A stretch of 14,103 nt of DNA. It comes from Actinomycetes bacterium (GTDB taxonomy: Bacteria > Actinomycetota > Actinomycetes > Actinomycetales > Cellulomonadaceae). Made by a program: the position numbers and the translations under genes. The notes beneath the pieces are model-generated. The model saw nothing but the letters and a program-made list of their open reading frames with translations. It ran no database searches and had not been told where the DNA came from. Below, in pieces: positions 1 to 7,423 of the stretch. Within the stretch, counting starts at the first letter, position 1, and each line of letters opens with the position of its first letter. The stretch covers positions 1-14,103 of the forward strand of contig JAEYXM010000126.1 of NCBI GenBank assembly GCA_023428465.1. Reading direction: 5' to 3'.

Positions 1-3000
1 GACGCAGGGCGAGGCGCCCGAGTGTCCGCGGCCGCGGCGGTGTCCGGGCGGCCGGGTGGGCGGTGCCGCCTGCCGCCGCACCCAGGCGGGCGCGCAGCGG
101 GGCGAGGCTGTCGTTGGTGACGCGGCCGTCCCAGACGAGGTCCCACAGCGCCTCGAGGACCTGGGCAGTCGTCGGCGGCGCCGGGCCGCTCGCGACGTGA
201 CCGGCGCCCTCGGCGCCCGCTGCCCCCTCCGGTCCCGCCGCCCGCTCGGGCCCGGCGGCTCCCGCGGGTTCCGCGCTTCCCTCGCCTTCCGCGCGCGCCT
301 GGTGGACCTGGCGGACCTGGTCGACCAGGGCGGGCAGGAAGTAGGCACCGCCCCGCCCCAGGACCTCGAGCACGGACTCGTGGACCCCGGAGCCGGCGAA
401 CGTGTCCTCGAGCACGGGCAGCGTGAGGTCCGCGGTCGCGGCCACGTGCAGGCTCACCAGACCGTCCCGCGCAGCGAGGGAGCCGTGGCCTGCCCACAGC
501 ACCTCGCCGGACGCGATGAGCTCGTCGAGCATGCGCGGGGCGTAGTCCGGGAGCCGGGCGGGCAGGACGAGCGTCTCGAGGGCGGACGCGGGCACGACGG
601 CGCCCGCGAGCTGCTCGACGACGCGCGCCAGCCCGTCGGTTCCGCTCAGGCTCGCCGGGCGACCGTCCTCCCGCACGCCCTGCCAGCGAGGGAGGAAGAC
701 GCCGAGCGCGTCGGGTGGCACCGGCTCGACCTCGGCGCGCAGCGCCGCGAGCGACCTGCGTCGGATCAGCCGGAGCACCTCGGCATCGCAGTGGTCCTCG
801 CCCGTCCCGCCCAGGTCCGCGGGCCGGATGCGGCCGACGACGACCGTCCCCGCCGCGACGAGCCGGTCGAGCGCGTCGCCGACGACGGCCGGACCCAGGC
901 CGAAGCGCGCGGCGACGTCGGCCGCGACGAACGGTCCGTGGGTGCGTGCGTGGCGGCGTACGAGGTCGCCCACCGGGTCCGGGACGGGCTCGGTGAACTC
1001 CACCGGCACGCCGACGGGGAGCGCGACGCCGAGGGCGTCGCGAAGCCGGCCGGCGTCCTCCACAGCCGCCCAGCACTCGCCGCCCGCGATGCGCACGCGG
1101 ATGAGCCGGCGGGTGGCCTCGAGGGCGTCGAGCCACCCGGCCACGTCGTCGCGCACGTCGGGCTCGGTGCGTTCGGCCACCGCGTCCGCCGTGAGCGGGC
1201 CATGCCGGCGGACGACGTCCGCGACCGCCTCCAGGCTCGTGGCGCGGCGCCCCGGTGCGACGCCCATGGCCTCCGTCGCCGTGCGCTCGACCGCGCCCAC
1301 GTCGAGCAGGTCCGCGAGCTGCGTGGCGCCCTGCTGGCCAAGGAGCTCGGCGAGGAGCGTGGGATCGAGCGTGAGGGCGGCGGCGCGGCGCTCGGCGAGC
1401 GGCGCGTCGCCCTCGTAGAGGAACTGCGCCGTGTAGCCGAACAGCAGCGACTGGGCGAACGGCGACGGTGTCGCCGTGGTCACCTCGACGACGCGGACGC
1501 GCCGTTCGGAGACGTCGCGCATGAGCGCCGTGAGTGCCGCCACGTCGAAGTCGTCCTGGAGACACTCGCGCGCCGCCTCGAGCAGCACCGGGAAGTCGGG
1601 AAACCGGGACGCCACGGCCAGCAGCTGGGCCGAGCGCAGGCGCTGCTGCCACAGGGGCTGACGCCGGTCCGGGCGGCGCCGGGGTAGCAGGAGCGAGCGG
1701 GCGGCCGCCTCACGGAAGCGGGCGGCGAACATCGCGGAGCTGCCGAGCTGGGCGCGGACGGCGTCGGCCACCTCGTCCGGCTCGACCAGCAGGTCGTCCA
1801 GGTGGATCTCCGGGCCTTCGCCACCCGCCCAGCGACCTGCGGTCGTGTCCCACACGGCGTCGCCGGCCACCATGTCCGGCAGGCGCAGGACGATCCCGTC
1901 GTCCGCGTGGAGCACCGCTGCGTCGAGCCCGTGACGCTCCCGCAGGCGCGCCGCCAGGACGAGCGCCCACGGCGCGTGCACGCGCGCCCCGTACGGGGAG
2001 TGCAGGACGACGCGCCAGTCGCCGACCTCGTCGCGGAAGCGCTCCACGACGATCGTCGTGTCGTCCGGCACACGGCCCGTGGCCTCGCGCTGGTCGGCCA
2101 GGTAGGCGAGCAGGTTGTCGGCGGCCCAGTCGTCGAGGCCCTCGGCGCGCAGGTGCGCACGCGCGGCGTCCGGCGCGAGGCGCGCGACGTCGTGCACCCA
2201 GCGGCCCACGGCCCGGCCGAGCTCGGCGGGACGACCCGGGGCGTCGCCCTTCCAGAACGGCAGGCGTCCGGGCAGGCCGGGCGCGGGGCTGACGAGCACG
2301 CGGTCGGGCGTGATGTCCTCGATGCGCCACGTGCTCGAGCCGAGCGTGAACGTGTCGCCGACGCGCGACTCGTAGACCATCTCCTCGTCCAGCTCGCCGA
2401 CCCGGCGGCCACCCCGCGCAGGTGCCGCGTCGGTCGGCACGCCCTCGTCGGAGCCGGCCAGGAACACGCCGTAGAGCCCGCGGTCGGGGATGGTGCCACC
2501 GCTGGTCACGGCGAGGCGCAGGGCGGCCGGGCGCGGCGTGAGCACGCCCGTGGCGCGGTCCCAGACGATGCGCGGGCGCAGCTCGGCGAAGTCCTCGCTC
2601 GGGTAGCGCCCCGCGAGCATGTCCAGGACGGCGCGCAGGGTCGCGTCGCCGAGGCTCGTGTAGGGCGCGGCGCGCCGGACGACTGCGGCGAGCGCGTCGA
2701 CGGTCCACGGCTCGACGGCGACCATCGCGACGACCTGCTGGGCCAGCACGTCCAGCGGCGTGGTCGGGACGTGGAGCTCCTCGATGGCGCCGGCGCGCAT
2801 GCGGCCCGCCGTCACAGCGGCGGGCACGAGGTCCCCGCGGTGCGTGGGGAAGAGGATGCCGCGCGAGACCGCGCCCACCTGGTGCCCGGCCCGCCCCACG
2901 CGCTGCAGCCCCGACGCGACCGACGGCGGCGATCCGACCTGGACCACCAGGTCCACCGCGCCCATGTCGATCCCGAGCTCCAGGGACGACGTCGCCACGA

Positions 3001-4210
3001 CGGCGGGGAGCAGGCCGGACTTGAGCTCGGTCTCGGTGCGCGTCCGCTCCGCCCGGCTCATCGAGCCGTGGTGCGCCCGGGCGAGCACGGCGGCCGCGTC
3101 CCGCGTGTCGACGCCGGCGGCCGTGCCCGACAGGCCGGGGGCCTGCGCGGGCCACGTCCCGCCAGGGTCAGGGACGTCCTCGCCCTGGCGCAGCGCCCAG
3201 ACCTCGTTCATCCGGGCCGTGAGTCGCTCGGCCCCGCGGCGGGAGTTGGTGAACACGAGCGTCGAGCGGTGCCCTGCCACGAGGTCGACGACGCGCTCCT
3301 CGACGTGCGGCCAGATCGAACGGCCGCGCGGGCCGGCCGGTGCCTCGTCGACCGCCTCCGCTGCGGACGGGGGGATCTCCGTCAGGTCCGGCACGGGGAC
3401 GACGACGTCCACGTCCACCTGCTTGGCCACGGAGGGCTGCACGACCGTCACGGTGCGGCCGCCCTCGTCGGGCCGCCGCGCGCCGGCGAGGAAGCGGGCG
3501 ACCTCGCCGACCGGGCGGACCGTCGCGGACAGGCCGATGCGCTGGGCCGGGGGCCGGCCACCCGCCTCGAGGAGTGCGTCGAGACGCTCGAGGCTCAGGG
3601 CGAGGTGCGCGCCGCGCTTGGTCCCGGCGACGGCGTGGATCTCGTCGAGGATCACCGTGTCCACGCCTGCCAGGCCGGTGCGCGCGCCCGAGGTGAGGAC
3701 GAGGTAGAGCGACTCGGGCGTGGTGATCAGTACGTCGGGCGGCGTGCGGCCGAAGGCGCGCCGCTCCGCCGCGGGGGTGTCGCCCGTGCGCACGCCCACG
3801 GCCACCTCCGGCACGGGGACGCCGAGCCGTCCGGCCGCCTGGCGGATGCCGACGAGGGGGGAGCGCAGGTTGCGCTCGACGTCGGCCGCGAGTGCCTTCA
3901 GGGGCGAGACGTACAGGACGCGGCACCGCGCGGCGTCGTCGGCCGGGGGAGGATCGCTCGCGAGGCGGTCGAGCGCCCAGAGGAAGGCCGCGAGCGTCTT
4001 GCCGGACCCGGTGGGCGCCACGACGAGCGCGTGCTGCCCGGCGCCGATCGCGCGCCAGGCCCCGGCCTGGGCCGACGTCGGCGCGTCGAACGCCCCGGTG
4101 AACCACGCGCGCGTCGGCGCGGAGAAGGCCGCGAGGACGTCGTCCGGCAACGCCTCGCCCGGCGTCGCCGCACCGCCGGCCGCTGCGCCGCCTGTCACCC
4201 CGCTCGTCAC
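1..4210 (-). CDS. lhr: Lhr-type ATP-dependent DNA helicase, 3' end outside window
   Basis: This is a superfamily 2 helicase that moves 3'-to-5' on single-stranded DNA and unwinds duplexes; mycobacterial Lhr is damage-inducible and acts in crosslink repair. One uninterrupted minus-strand frame gives 1403 codons. Visible motifs are Walker A APTGSGKT (residues 65-72), the DEIH box (189-192), SAT (228-230) and motif VI QRVGRAGH (436-443). PFWKGD near residue 652 sits where mycobacterial Lhr carries its wedge tryptophan (inference). After the helicase core comes the long winged-helix C-terminal part that marks full-length Lhr. Known mycobacterial Lhr is about 1500 residues, so roughly the last 100 are missing at the window edge, where the frame is still open. 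The start is taken as GTG at 4210, because the in-frame sequence from there reads naturally into the helicase domain and a CACAAT box lies six bases upstream. GTG at 4198 is an alternative. It is divergent from the DUF3046 gene. Confidence 0.95.
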   Translation of the reverse strand, partial: MTSGVTGGAAAGGAATPGEALPDDVLAAFSAPTRAWFTGAFDAPTSAQAGAWRAIGAGQHALVVAPTGSGKTLAAFLWALDRLASDPPPADDAARCRVLYVSPLKALAADVERNLRSPLVGIRQAAGRLGVPVPEVAVGVRTGDTPAAERRAFGRTPPDVLITTPESLYLVLTSGARTGLAGVDTVILDEIHAVAGTKRGAHLALSLERLDALLEAGGRPPAQRIGLSATVRPVGEVARFLAGARRPDEGGRTVTVVQPSVAKQVDVDVVVPVPDLTEIPPSAAEAVDEAPAGPRGRSIWPHVEERVVDLVAGHRSTLVFTNSRRGAERLTARMNEVWALRQGEDVPDPGGTWPAQAPGLSGTAAGVDTRDAAAVLARAHHGSMSRAERTRTETELKSGLLPAVVATSSLELGIDMGAVDLVVQVGSPPSVASGLQRVGRAGHQVGAVSRGILFPTHRGDLVPAAVTAGRMRAGAIEELHVPTTPLDVLAQQVVAMVAVEPWTVDALAAVVRRAAPYTSLGDATLRAVLDMLAGRYPSEDFAELRPRIVWDRATGVLTPRPAALRLAVTSGGTIPDRGLYGVFLAGSDEGVPTDAAPARGGRRVGELDEEMVYESRVGDTFTLGSSTWRIEDITPDRVLVSPAPGLPGRLPFWKGDAPGRPAELGRAVGRWVHDVARLAPDAARAHLRAEGLDDWAADNLLAYLADQREATGRVPDDTTIVVERFRDEVGDWRVVLHSPYGARVHAPWALVLAARLRERHGLDAAVLHADDGIVLRLPDMVAGDAVWDTTAGRWAGGEGPEIHLDDLLVEPDEVADAVRAQLGSSAMFAARFREAAARSLLLPRRRPDRRQPLWQQRLRSAQLLAVASRFPDFPVLLEAARECLQDDFDVAALTALMRDVSERRVRVVEVTTATPSPFAQSLLFGYTAQFLYEGDAPLAERRAAALTLDPTLLAELLGQQGATQLADLLDVGAVERTATEAMGVAPGRRATSLEAVADVVRRHGPLTADAVAERTEPDVRDDVAGWLDALEATRRLIRVRIAGGECWAAVEDAGRLRDALGVALPVGVPVEFTEPVPDPVGDLVRRHARTHGPFVAADVAARFGLGPAVVGDALDRLVAAGTVVVGRIRPADLGGTGEDHCDAEVLRLIRRRSLAALRAEVEPVPPDALGVFLPRWQGVREDGRPASLSGTDGLARVVEQLAGAVVPASALETLVLPARLPDYAPRMLDELIASGEVLWAGHGSLAARDGLVSLHVAATADLTLPVLEDTFAGSGVHESVLEVLGRGGAYFLPALVDQVRQVHQARAEGEGSAEPAGAAGPERAAGPEGAAGAEGAGHVASGPAPPTTAQVLEALWDLVWDGRVTNDSLAPLRARLGAAAGGTAHPAARTPPRPRTLGRLALR

Positions 4211-4216
4211 CCGGCC

Positions 4217-4222
4217 ATTGTG
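4217..4222 (-). promoter_or_regulatory. Possible -10 box for leaderless lhr transcript
   Basis: On the minus strand CACAAT is followed by six bases and then the GTG at 4210. It matches the actinobacterial -10 pattern TANNNT at every fixed position except the first. No Shine-Dalgarno sequence precedes the GTG, which fits leaderless translation. No convincing -35 is visible, so this is a weak call. Confidence 0.3.
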
Positions 4223-4313
4223 GTGCCCGGCACCGACACCGCGCCTACGCGAGTGCACGGTGGCCCGCAGCTGCCCGCGACGAGGCCGCGCCGGCCCGTG
4301 GCAGGCTGTCCCG

Positions 4314-4535
4314 GTGCGCTACAGCGAGCTGTGGGACCTGGTGGACGACGTCTTCGGACCGCTCGGCCGCACGCTCGTGCGCGACCAGGTGATCGGTGGA
4401 CTCGGCGACCGGACGTGCGCGCAGGCGCTCGAGGCGGGGGAGGAGCCCGTCGTCGTCTGGCGCGCCCTGTGCGACGCGATGGAGGTGCCCGCGGCGCTGC
4501 GCTGGGGTCACGACCGGCCGCGCCCGTCGCGCTGA
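4314..4535 (+). CDS. DUF3046 family protein
   Basis: A 73-residue protein of unknown function. It matches the actinobacterial DUF3046 family in length and pattern: it opens RYSELWDLVDDVFG, then has a short helix with DQVIGGLGDRT, then VVWRALCDAMEVP. The family is typically encoded beside recA (for example Rv2738c near recA Rv2737c in Mycobacterium tuberculosis), and recA is also nearby here, although three exporter genes separate them. The start is GTG at 4314. No in-frame start lies close upstream and no Shine-Dalgarno is clear; CAGGCT ends six bases before the GTG and may be a poor leaderless -10 box. It has no signal peptide or membrane segment and is probably a small cytoplasmic helical protein. 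A role in DNA repair is suggested only by its neighbours. Confidence 0.88.
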   Translation: MRYSELWDLVDDVFGPLGRTLVRDQVIGGLGDRTCAQALEAGEEPVVVWRALCDAMEVPAALRWGHDRPRPSR

Positions 4536-4542
4536 CCGGGCA

Positions 4543-4570
4543 AAACGTTCTTTACGTGATCGAAACGTTT
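4543..4570. promoter_or_regulatory. Paired AAACGTT repeats, possible LacI-family operators
   Basis: AAACGTT occurs at 4543-4549 and again at 4563-4569, with starts exactly 20 bases apart, about two turns of the helix. The second copy extends to the perfect palindrome AAACGTTT (4563-4570). This A/T-rich pair stands out in very GC-rich DNA. AAACGTTT is the core of known LacI-family operators such as those of PurR and CcpA. The second copy overlaps the proposed -35 box of the exporter promoter, as a repressor site would. The regulator is not encoded in this window, so binding is inferred. Confidence 0.5.
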
Positions 4571-4598
4571 GGAGCGCGGGCGCGCCTGGGGATACGGT
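4569..4598 (+). promoter_or_regulatory. Promoter of the ABC exporter operon (leaderless type)
   Basis: TTGGAG (4569-4574) is a fair -35 box and TACGGT (4593-4598) fits the actinobacterial -10 pattern TANNNT; the spacer is 18 bases. Transcription would then begin about seven bases downstream, at or next to the GTG start at 4605, giving a leaderless mRNA. The TTG at 4569 would itself open a longer reading frame, but it is better explained as part of this promoter. Confidence 0.55.
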
Positions 4599-4604
4599 CG
4601 CCCG

Positions 4605-5546
4605 GTGTCGACCACGTCTGCGACGACCCCGATGATCCGCGCGACCGGTCTGGTCAAGCGGTTCGGGGACTTCACCGCGGTCGACGGGATCGACGTCGAG
4701 GTCCAGCCCGGCGAGTCCTTCGGCTTCCTCGGGCCGAACGGCGCCGGCAAGTCCTCCACCATGCGCATGATCGGCTGCGTCTCGCCGCCCACGGCGGGCG
4801 AGCTGAGCGTCCTCGGCATGGACCCCGTCACCGACGGCCCGCGCATCCGGGCCCAGCTCGGCGTCGTGCCGCAGCGCGACAGCCTCGACGAGGAGCTGAG
4901 CGTCGAGGAGAACATCTGGGTCTACGGCCGCTACTTCGGCCTCCCGCGCGCGGTGGTGCGCGAGCGGGCGCGTGAGCTGCTGGAGTTCGCGCAGCTGTCC
5001 GAGCGCGCGACGTCGATCGTCGAACCGCTGTCCGGGGGCATGAAGCGCCGCCTGACGATCGCCCGCGCCCTGGTCAACACCCCGCGGGTCCTGCTGCTCG
5101 ACGAGCCGACGACCGGCCTCGACCCGCAGGCCCGCCACGTGCTCTGGGACCGCCTGTTCCGCCTCAAGCGCGAGGGTGTGACCCTCGTGCTCACGACGCA
5201 CTACATGGACGAGGCGGAGCAGCTGTGCGACCGCCTCGTCGTCATGGACAGAGGCCGGATCGTCGCGGAGGGCTCGCCGCAGGACCTCATCGCCCGGTAC
5301 TCCACGCGGGAGGTCCTCGAGCTGCGCTTCGACACCGACGACCACGCCTCAGGCGTCGGCGACGTGGACGGGATCGCCGAGCGCCTCGAGGTGCTGCCGG
5401 ACCGCCTGCTCCTGTACGTCCGTGACGGCGAGTCGGCGCACGGCGAGGTGCACCGGCGCGGGCTGGAGCCGCTGTCGGCCCTCGTGCGGCGCTCGACGCT
5501 CGAGGACGTCTTCCTCCACCTCACCGGCCGGACCCTGGTGGACTAG
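4605..5546 (+). CDS. ABC-2 type exporter, ATP-binding subunit
   Basis: A 313-residue cytoplasmic ATPase that would power export through the two permeases encoded just after it. In order it has Walker A GPNGAGKSS (residues 43-51), the Q-loop glutamine (about 90), signature LSGGMKRR (142-149), Walker B VLLLDEP (162-168) and the switch histidine (199), so all catalytic parts are intact. The domain is followed by a C-terminal extension of about 100 residues, as in the DrrA/NodI/CcmA-like group that pairs with ABC-2 permeases. GTG at 4605 is chosen because it lies seven bases after the TACGGT box; ATG at 4632 is also possible, since the conserved domain begins right there. The stop codon abuts the next start. 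Drug, lipid or polysaccharide export is possible; the substrate cannot be read from the sequence. Confidence 0.93.
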   Translation: MSTTSATTPMIRATGLVKRFGDFTAVDGIDVEVQPGESFGFLGPNGAGKSSTMRMIGCVSPPTAGELSVLGMDPVTDGPRIRAQLGVVPQRDSLDEELSVEENIWVYGRYFGLPRAVVRERARELLEFAQLSERATSIVEPLSGGMKRRLTIARALVNTPRVLLLDEPTTGLDPQARHVLWDRLFRLKREGVTLVLTTHYMDEAEQLCDRLVVMDRGRIVAEGSPQDLIARYSTREVLELRFDTDDHASGVGDVDGIAERLEVLPDRLLLYVRDGESAHGEVHRRGLEPLSALVRRSTLEDVFLHLTGRTLVD

Positions 5547-6353
5547 ATGACCCTCACCGCGGAGCGGATCGGCACGGGTCAGGTCTCGGGCGGCTGGCGC
5601 GCGGTGACCGGTCACCTGCTCATGCAGTACCGCCGGATCTGGCTCGGCTCGGCGATCTCGAGCTTCCTGACGCCGCTGATGTACCTCGCGGGCATGGGCT
5701 TCGGGCTCGGCATGCTCGTCGACCGGAGCGCCGGCGGGATCGACGGCGTGCCGTACGTGACGTTCATCGCGCCCGGCGTCCTCGCGTCGATGGCGCTGAT
5801 GGTGGGTGCCGGGGAGGCCACGTTCCCCGTGATGGCGGCGATGAAGTGGGTGCCGATCTACTTCGGCATGCTCGCCTCGCCGCTGCGGGTGCGCGACCTC
5901 GTCCGCGGGCACCACGCGTTCGTGCTGGTGCGGGTGACGATGTCGGCGACCGTCTTCATGGCGGTCGCCGCGGCGCTCGGGACGATCCGCTCGTGGTGGG
6001 CGGTCCTCGCGATCCCCATGGCGGTACTCGGCGGGATGGCCTTCGCGACCTGTGCCTACGCGTTCGCGGCCACGCTGGACAACGACCGCGGCCTGACCAT
6101 GCTCCTGCGCTTCGTCGTCAACCCGATGTCGCTCTTCGCCGGCACCTTCTTCCCGGTGGAGCAGCTGCCGGGGTGGCTTCAGCCGGTCGCGTGGGCCACG
6201 CCGCTGTGGCACGCCGTCGACGCCTGCCGATCGCTCGCGCTGGGCACGGCGACGGTCGGCGGCATCGGCGGCCACGTCGCCTACCTGGTGCTCTGGTGCG
6301 TGGTCGGGGTGGTCGCCTCCGAGCGGGTCCTGCGCAGGAGGCTCGTCACATGA
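5547..6353 (+). CDS. ABC-2 type exporter, permease subunit 1
   Basis: A 268-residue inner-membrane protein with about six hydrophobic segments (near residues 36-56, 70-90, 124-145, 150-172, 184-202 and 243-258), the usual ABC-2 layout with both ends in the cytoplasm. The family motif before the last segment is seen as FAGTFFPVEQLPGW followed by ATPLWHAVD (about 197-225). The start ATG directly follows the TAG of the ATPase gene, with a modest GGTGG ribosome site five bases upstream. It overlaps the second permease by four bases (ATGA). The two permeases share fold and motif but are clearly different sequences, so they probably form a heterodimer over an ATPase homodimer. Confidence 0.92.
   Translation: MTLTAERIGTGQVSGGWRAVTGHLLMQYRRIWLGSAISSFLTPLMYLAGMGFGLGMLVDRSAGGIDGVPYVTFIAPGVLASMALMVGAGEATFPVMAAMKWVPIYFGMLASPLRVRDLVRGHHAFVLVRVTMSATVFMAVAAALGTIRSWWAVLAIPMAVLGGMAFATCAYAFAATLDNDRGLTMLLRFVVNPMSLFAGTFFPVEQLPGWLQPVAWATPLWHAVDACRSLALGTATVGGIGGHVAYLVLWCVVGVVASERVLRRRLVT
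6336..6341 (+). promoter_or_regulatory. Strong ribosome binding site for permease 2
   Basis: AGGAGG lies eight bases before the ATG at 6350, inside the end of the permease 1 gene. It settles the start of permease 2 at the ATGA overlap rather than further upstream in the long open frame. Confidence 0.85.
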
Positions 6354-7186
6354 CGGCCACCGCGGACCGTGTGCCGCCGCGGGTGGTCAGCCAGCTCGCC
6401 CGCGCCCTGCCGCTGCCGGCCGGCGCAGGCCTGGCACGCACGCTCGTGGAGCGCAACTACGTCTCCTCCCGGCGGACGTGGACGCTCATCGTCTCCGGGT
6501 TCTTCGAGCCCGTGTTCTTCCTCTTCGCGATGGGCGTCGGGATCGGCTCGCTCGTGGGTGACGTCGTCCTGCCCGACGGGCGCAGCGTGCCCTACGCGGT
6601 CTTCGTCGCCCCGGCGCTGCTCGCGTCGTCGGCGATGAACGGGGCGGTCTTCGACGCGACGTCGAACGTCTTCTTCAAGCTCAAGTACGCGCGCCTGTAC
6701 GACTCGGTGCTCGCGACGCCGCTCGGACCGCGCGACGTGGCCGTGGGGGAGATCGCATGGGCCCTGATCCGCGGGCTCGTCTACTCGATCGCGTTCCTGG
6801 TCGTCGCCGCGCTCGCGGGCACCGTGACGTCGGCGTGGGCGGTGCTGGCGGTGCCGGCGGCGACGCTGATCGGCTGGGCGTTCGCGTCGATCGGCATGGC
6901 GGCCGCGACGCACATGCGCACGTGGGCGGACTCGGAGTACGTGCAGCTGGCGGTCATGCCCATGTTCTTGTTCTCCGCGACGTTCTTCCCGCTGGACACC
7001 TACCCGCGGGCCTTGCAGTGGGTGGTCCAGGCGACGCCGCTGTACCACGGTGTCGGGCTGGCGCGGGAGGTCATGCTCGGCCACGCCACGCTCGCGATGG
7101 TCGGCCACGTCGCGTACCTGGGGCTCATGGGTGCGGTGGGCACGGTGTGGGCGACGCGCCGGGTCGGGACGCTCCTGCTGCGCTGA
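6350..7186 (+). CDS. ABC-2 type exporter, permease subunit 2
   Basis: A 278-residue inner-membrane protein with a cytoplasmic N-terminal stretch of about 43 residues and about six hydrophobic segments (near 44-66, 82-102, 134-157, 163-185, 198-215 and 251-268). The ABC-2 motif is read as FSATFFPLDTYP, then ATPLYHGVGLARE (about 208-240), matching the same place in permease 1. It is translationally coupled to permease 1 through the ATGA overlap and has a strong AGGAGG site. It is the last gene of the exporter operon; inverted repeats follow its stop codon before the recA promoter. Its partner subunits and general export role are clear, but the cargo is unknown. Confidence 0.92.
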   Translation: MTATADRVPPRVVSQLARALPLPAGAGLARTLVERNYVSSRRTWTLIVSGFFEPVFFLFAMGVGIGSLVGDVVLPDGRSVPYAVFVAPALLASSAMNGAVFDATSNVFFKLKYARLYDSVLATPLGPRDVAVGEIAWALIRGLVYSIAFLVVAALAGTVTSAWAVLAVPAATLIGWAFASIGMAAATHMRTWADSEYVQLAVMPMFLFSATFFPLDTYPRALQWVVQATPLYHGVGLAREVMLGHATLAMVGHVAYLGLMGAVGTVWATRRVGTLLLR

Positions 7187-7209
7187 CGCGCGCCGCCGAC
7201 ACCCGCGGC

Positions 7210-7250
7210 AGCGACACGCGCTGCAGTCGACACGCACGCGGCGTGTCGCT
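7210..7250. terminator. Nested inverted repeats after the exporter operon
   Basis: AGCGACACGC (7210-7219) pairs perfectly with GCGTGTCGCT (7241-7250). A second left arm, CGACACGC (7228-7235), can pair with part of the same right arm (7241-7248) across a five-base loop. The two hairpins exclude each other. No T-run follows, as is common for actinobacterial terminators. The right arm touches the recA -35 box, so the element could also be regulatory. Confidence 0.45.
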
Positions 7251-7277
7251 GACGTCGAACAGGTGTTCGGGTAGTGT
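7249..7277 (+). promoter_or_regulatory. recA SOS promoter
   Basis: CTGACG (7249-7254) and TAGTGT (7272-7277) form -35 and -10 boxes with a 17-base spacer. The LexA box lies inside the spacer, so bound LexA would block RNA polymerase. Transcription would start near 7284, leaving a leader of about 140 bases before recA. Confidence 0.75.
7256..7269. promoter_or_regulatory. LexA binding site (SOS box)
   Basis: CGAACAGGTGTTCG has perfect five-base arms and fits the Gram-positive/actinobacterial LexA consensus GAAC-N4-GTTC. The same core is known before mycobacterial recA. It places recA, and probably the genes behind it, under SOS control. Confidence 0.93.
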
Positions 7278-7336
7278 CTACCCACAGGTGCTCCGCACCG
7301 ACGTCGTCCCCAGGCGAGGCGGTCCTGGCGTGGGGA

Positions 7337-7358
7337 TGTCAGAGGCCGGGCATAGCGT
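7337..7358 (+). promoter_or_regulatory. PafBC-type (RecA-independent) damage promoter of recA
   Basis: TGTCAGAG (7337-7344), eight bases, then TAGCGT (7353-7358) matches the mycobacterial RecA-NDp/PafBC motif TGTCRGTG-N8-TANNNT with one mismatch and exact spacing. It lies between the LexA promoter and recA, the same order as the two recA promoters in mycobacteria. Transcription would start near 7365. The pafBC genes are not in this window. Confidence 0.7.
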
Positions 7359-7423
7359 CACCACCACTTGACGAGAAGACGACCGCACGGGCGGACTGCC
7401 GCCCCCGGACCCCGAGGTGTCAC

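Noticed and set aside
4569..4604. TTG start at 4569 for the ABC ATPase
   Set aside because: It would add 12 residues unlike the family, has no ribosome site and uses the likely -35 box as coding sequence. GTG at 4605 fits the promoter better.
56..4975. Long plus-strand open frames (56-1687, 1802-4975 and shorter ones) opposite lhr
   Set aside because: They are low-complexity Arg/Ala/Gly/Pro/His-rich translations lying antisense to the intact lhr frame. High GC content suppresses stop codons, so such shadows are expected. The larger one even runs through the DUF3046 gene and into the exporter ATPase in another frame.
7368..7396. TTGACG at 7368-7373 as a third recA -35 box
   Set aside because: No TANNNT-like -10 box lies 16-19 bases downstream, where the sequence is GC-rich.
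7274..7423. Longer RecA beginning at an upstream ATG (7274)
   Set aside because: The extra 50 residues match nothing in RecA, and the ATG lies inside the LexA promoter -10 region, upstream of its expected transcript start. GAGGTG before ATG 7424 marks the true start.
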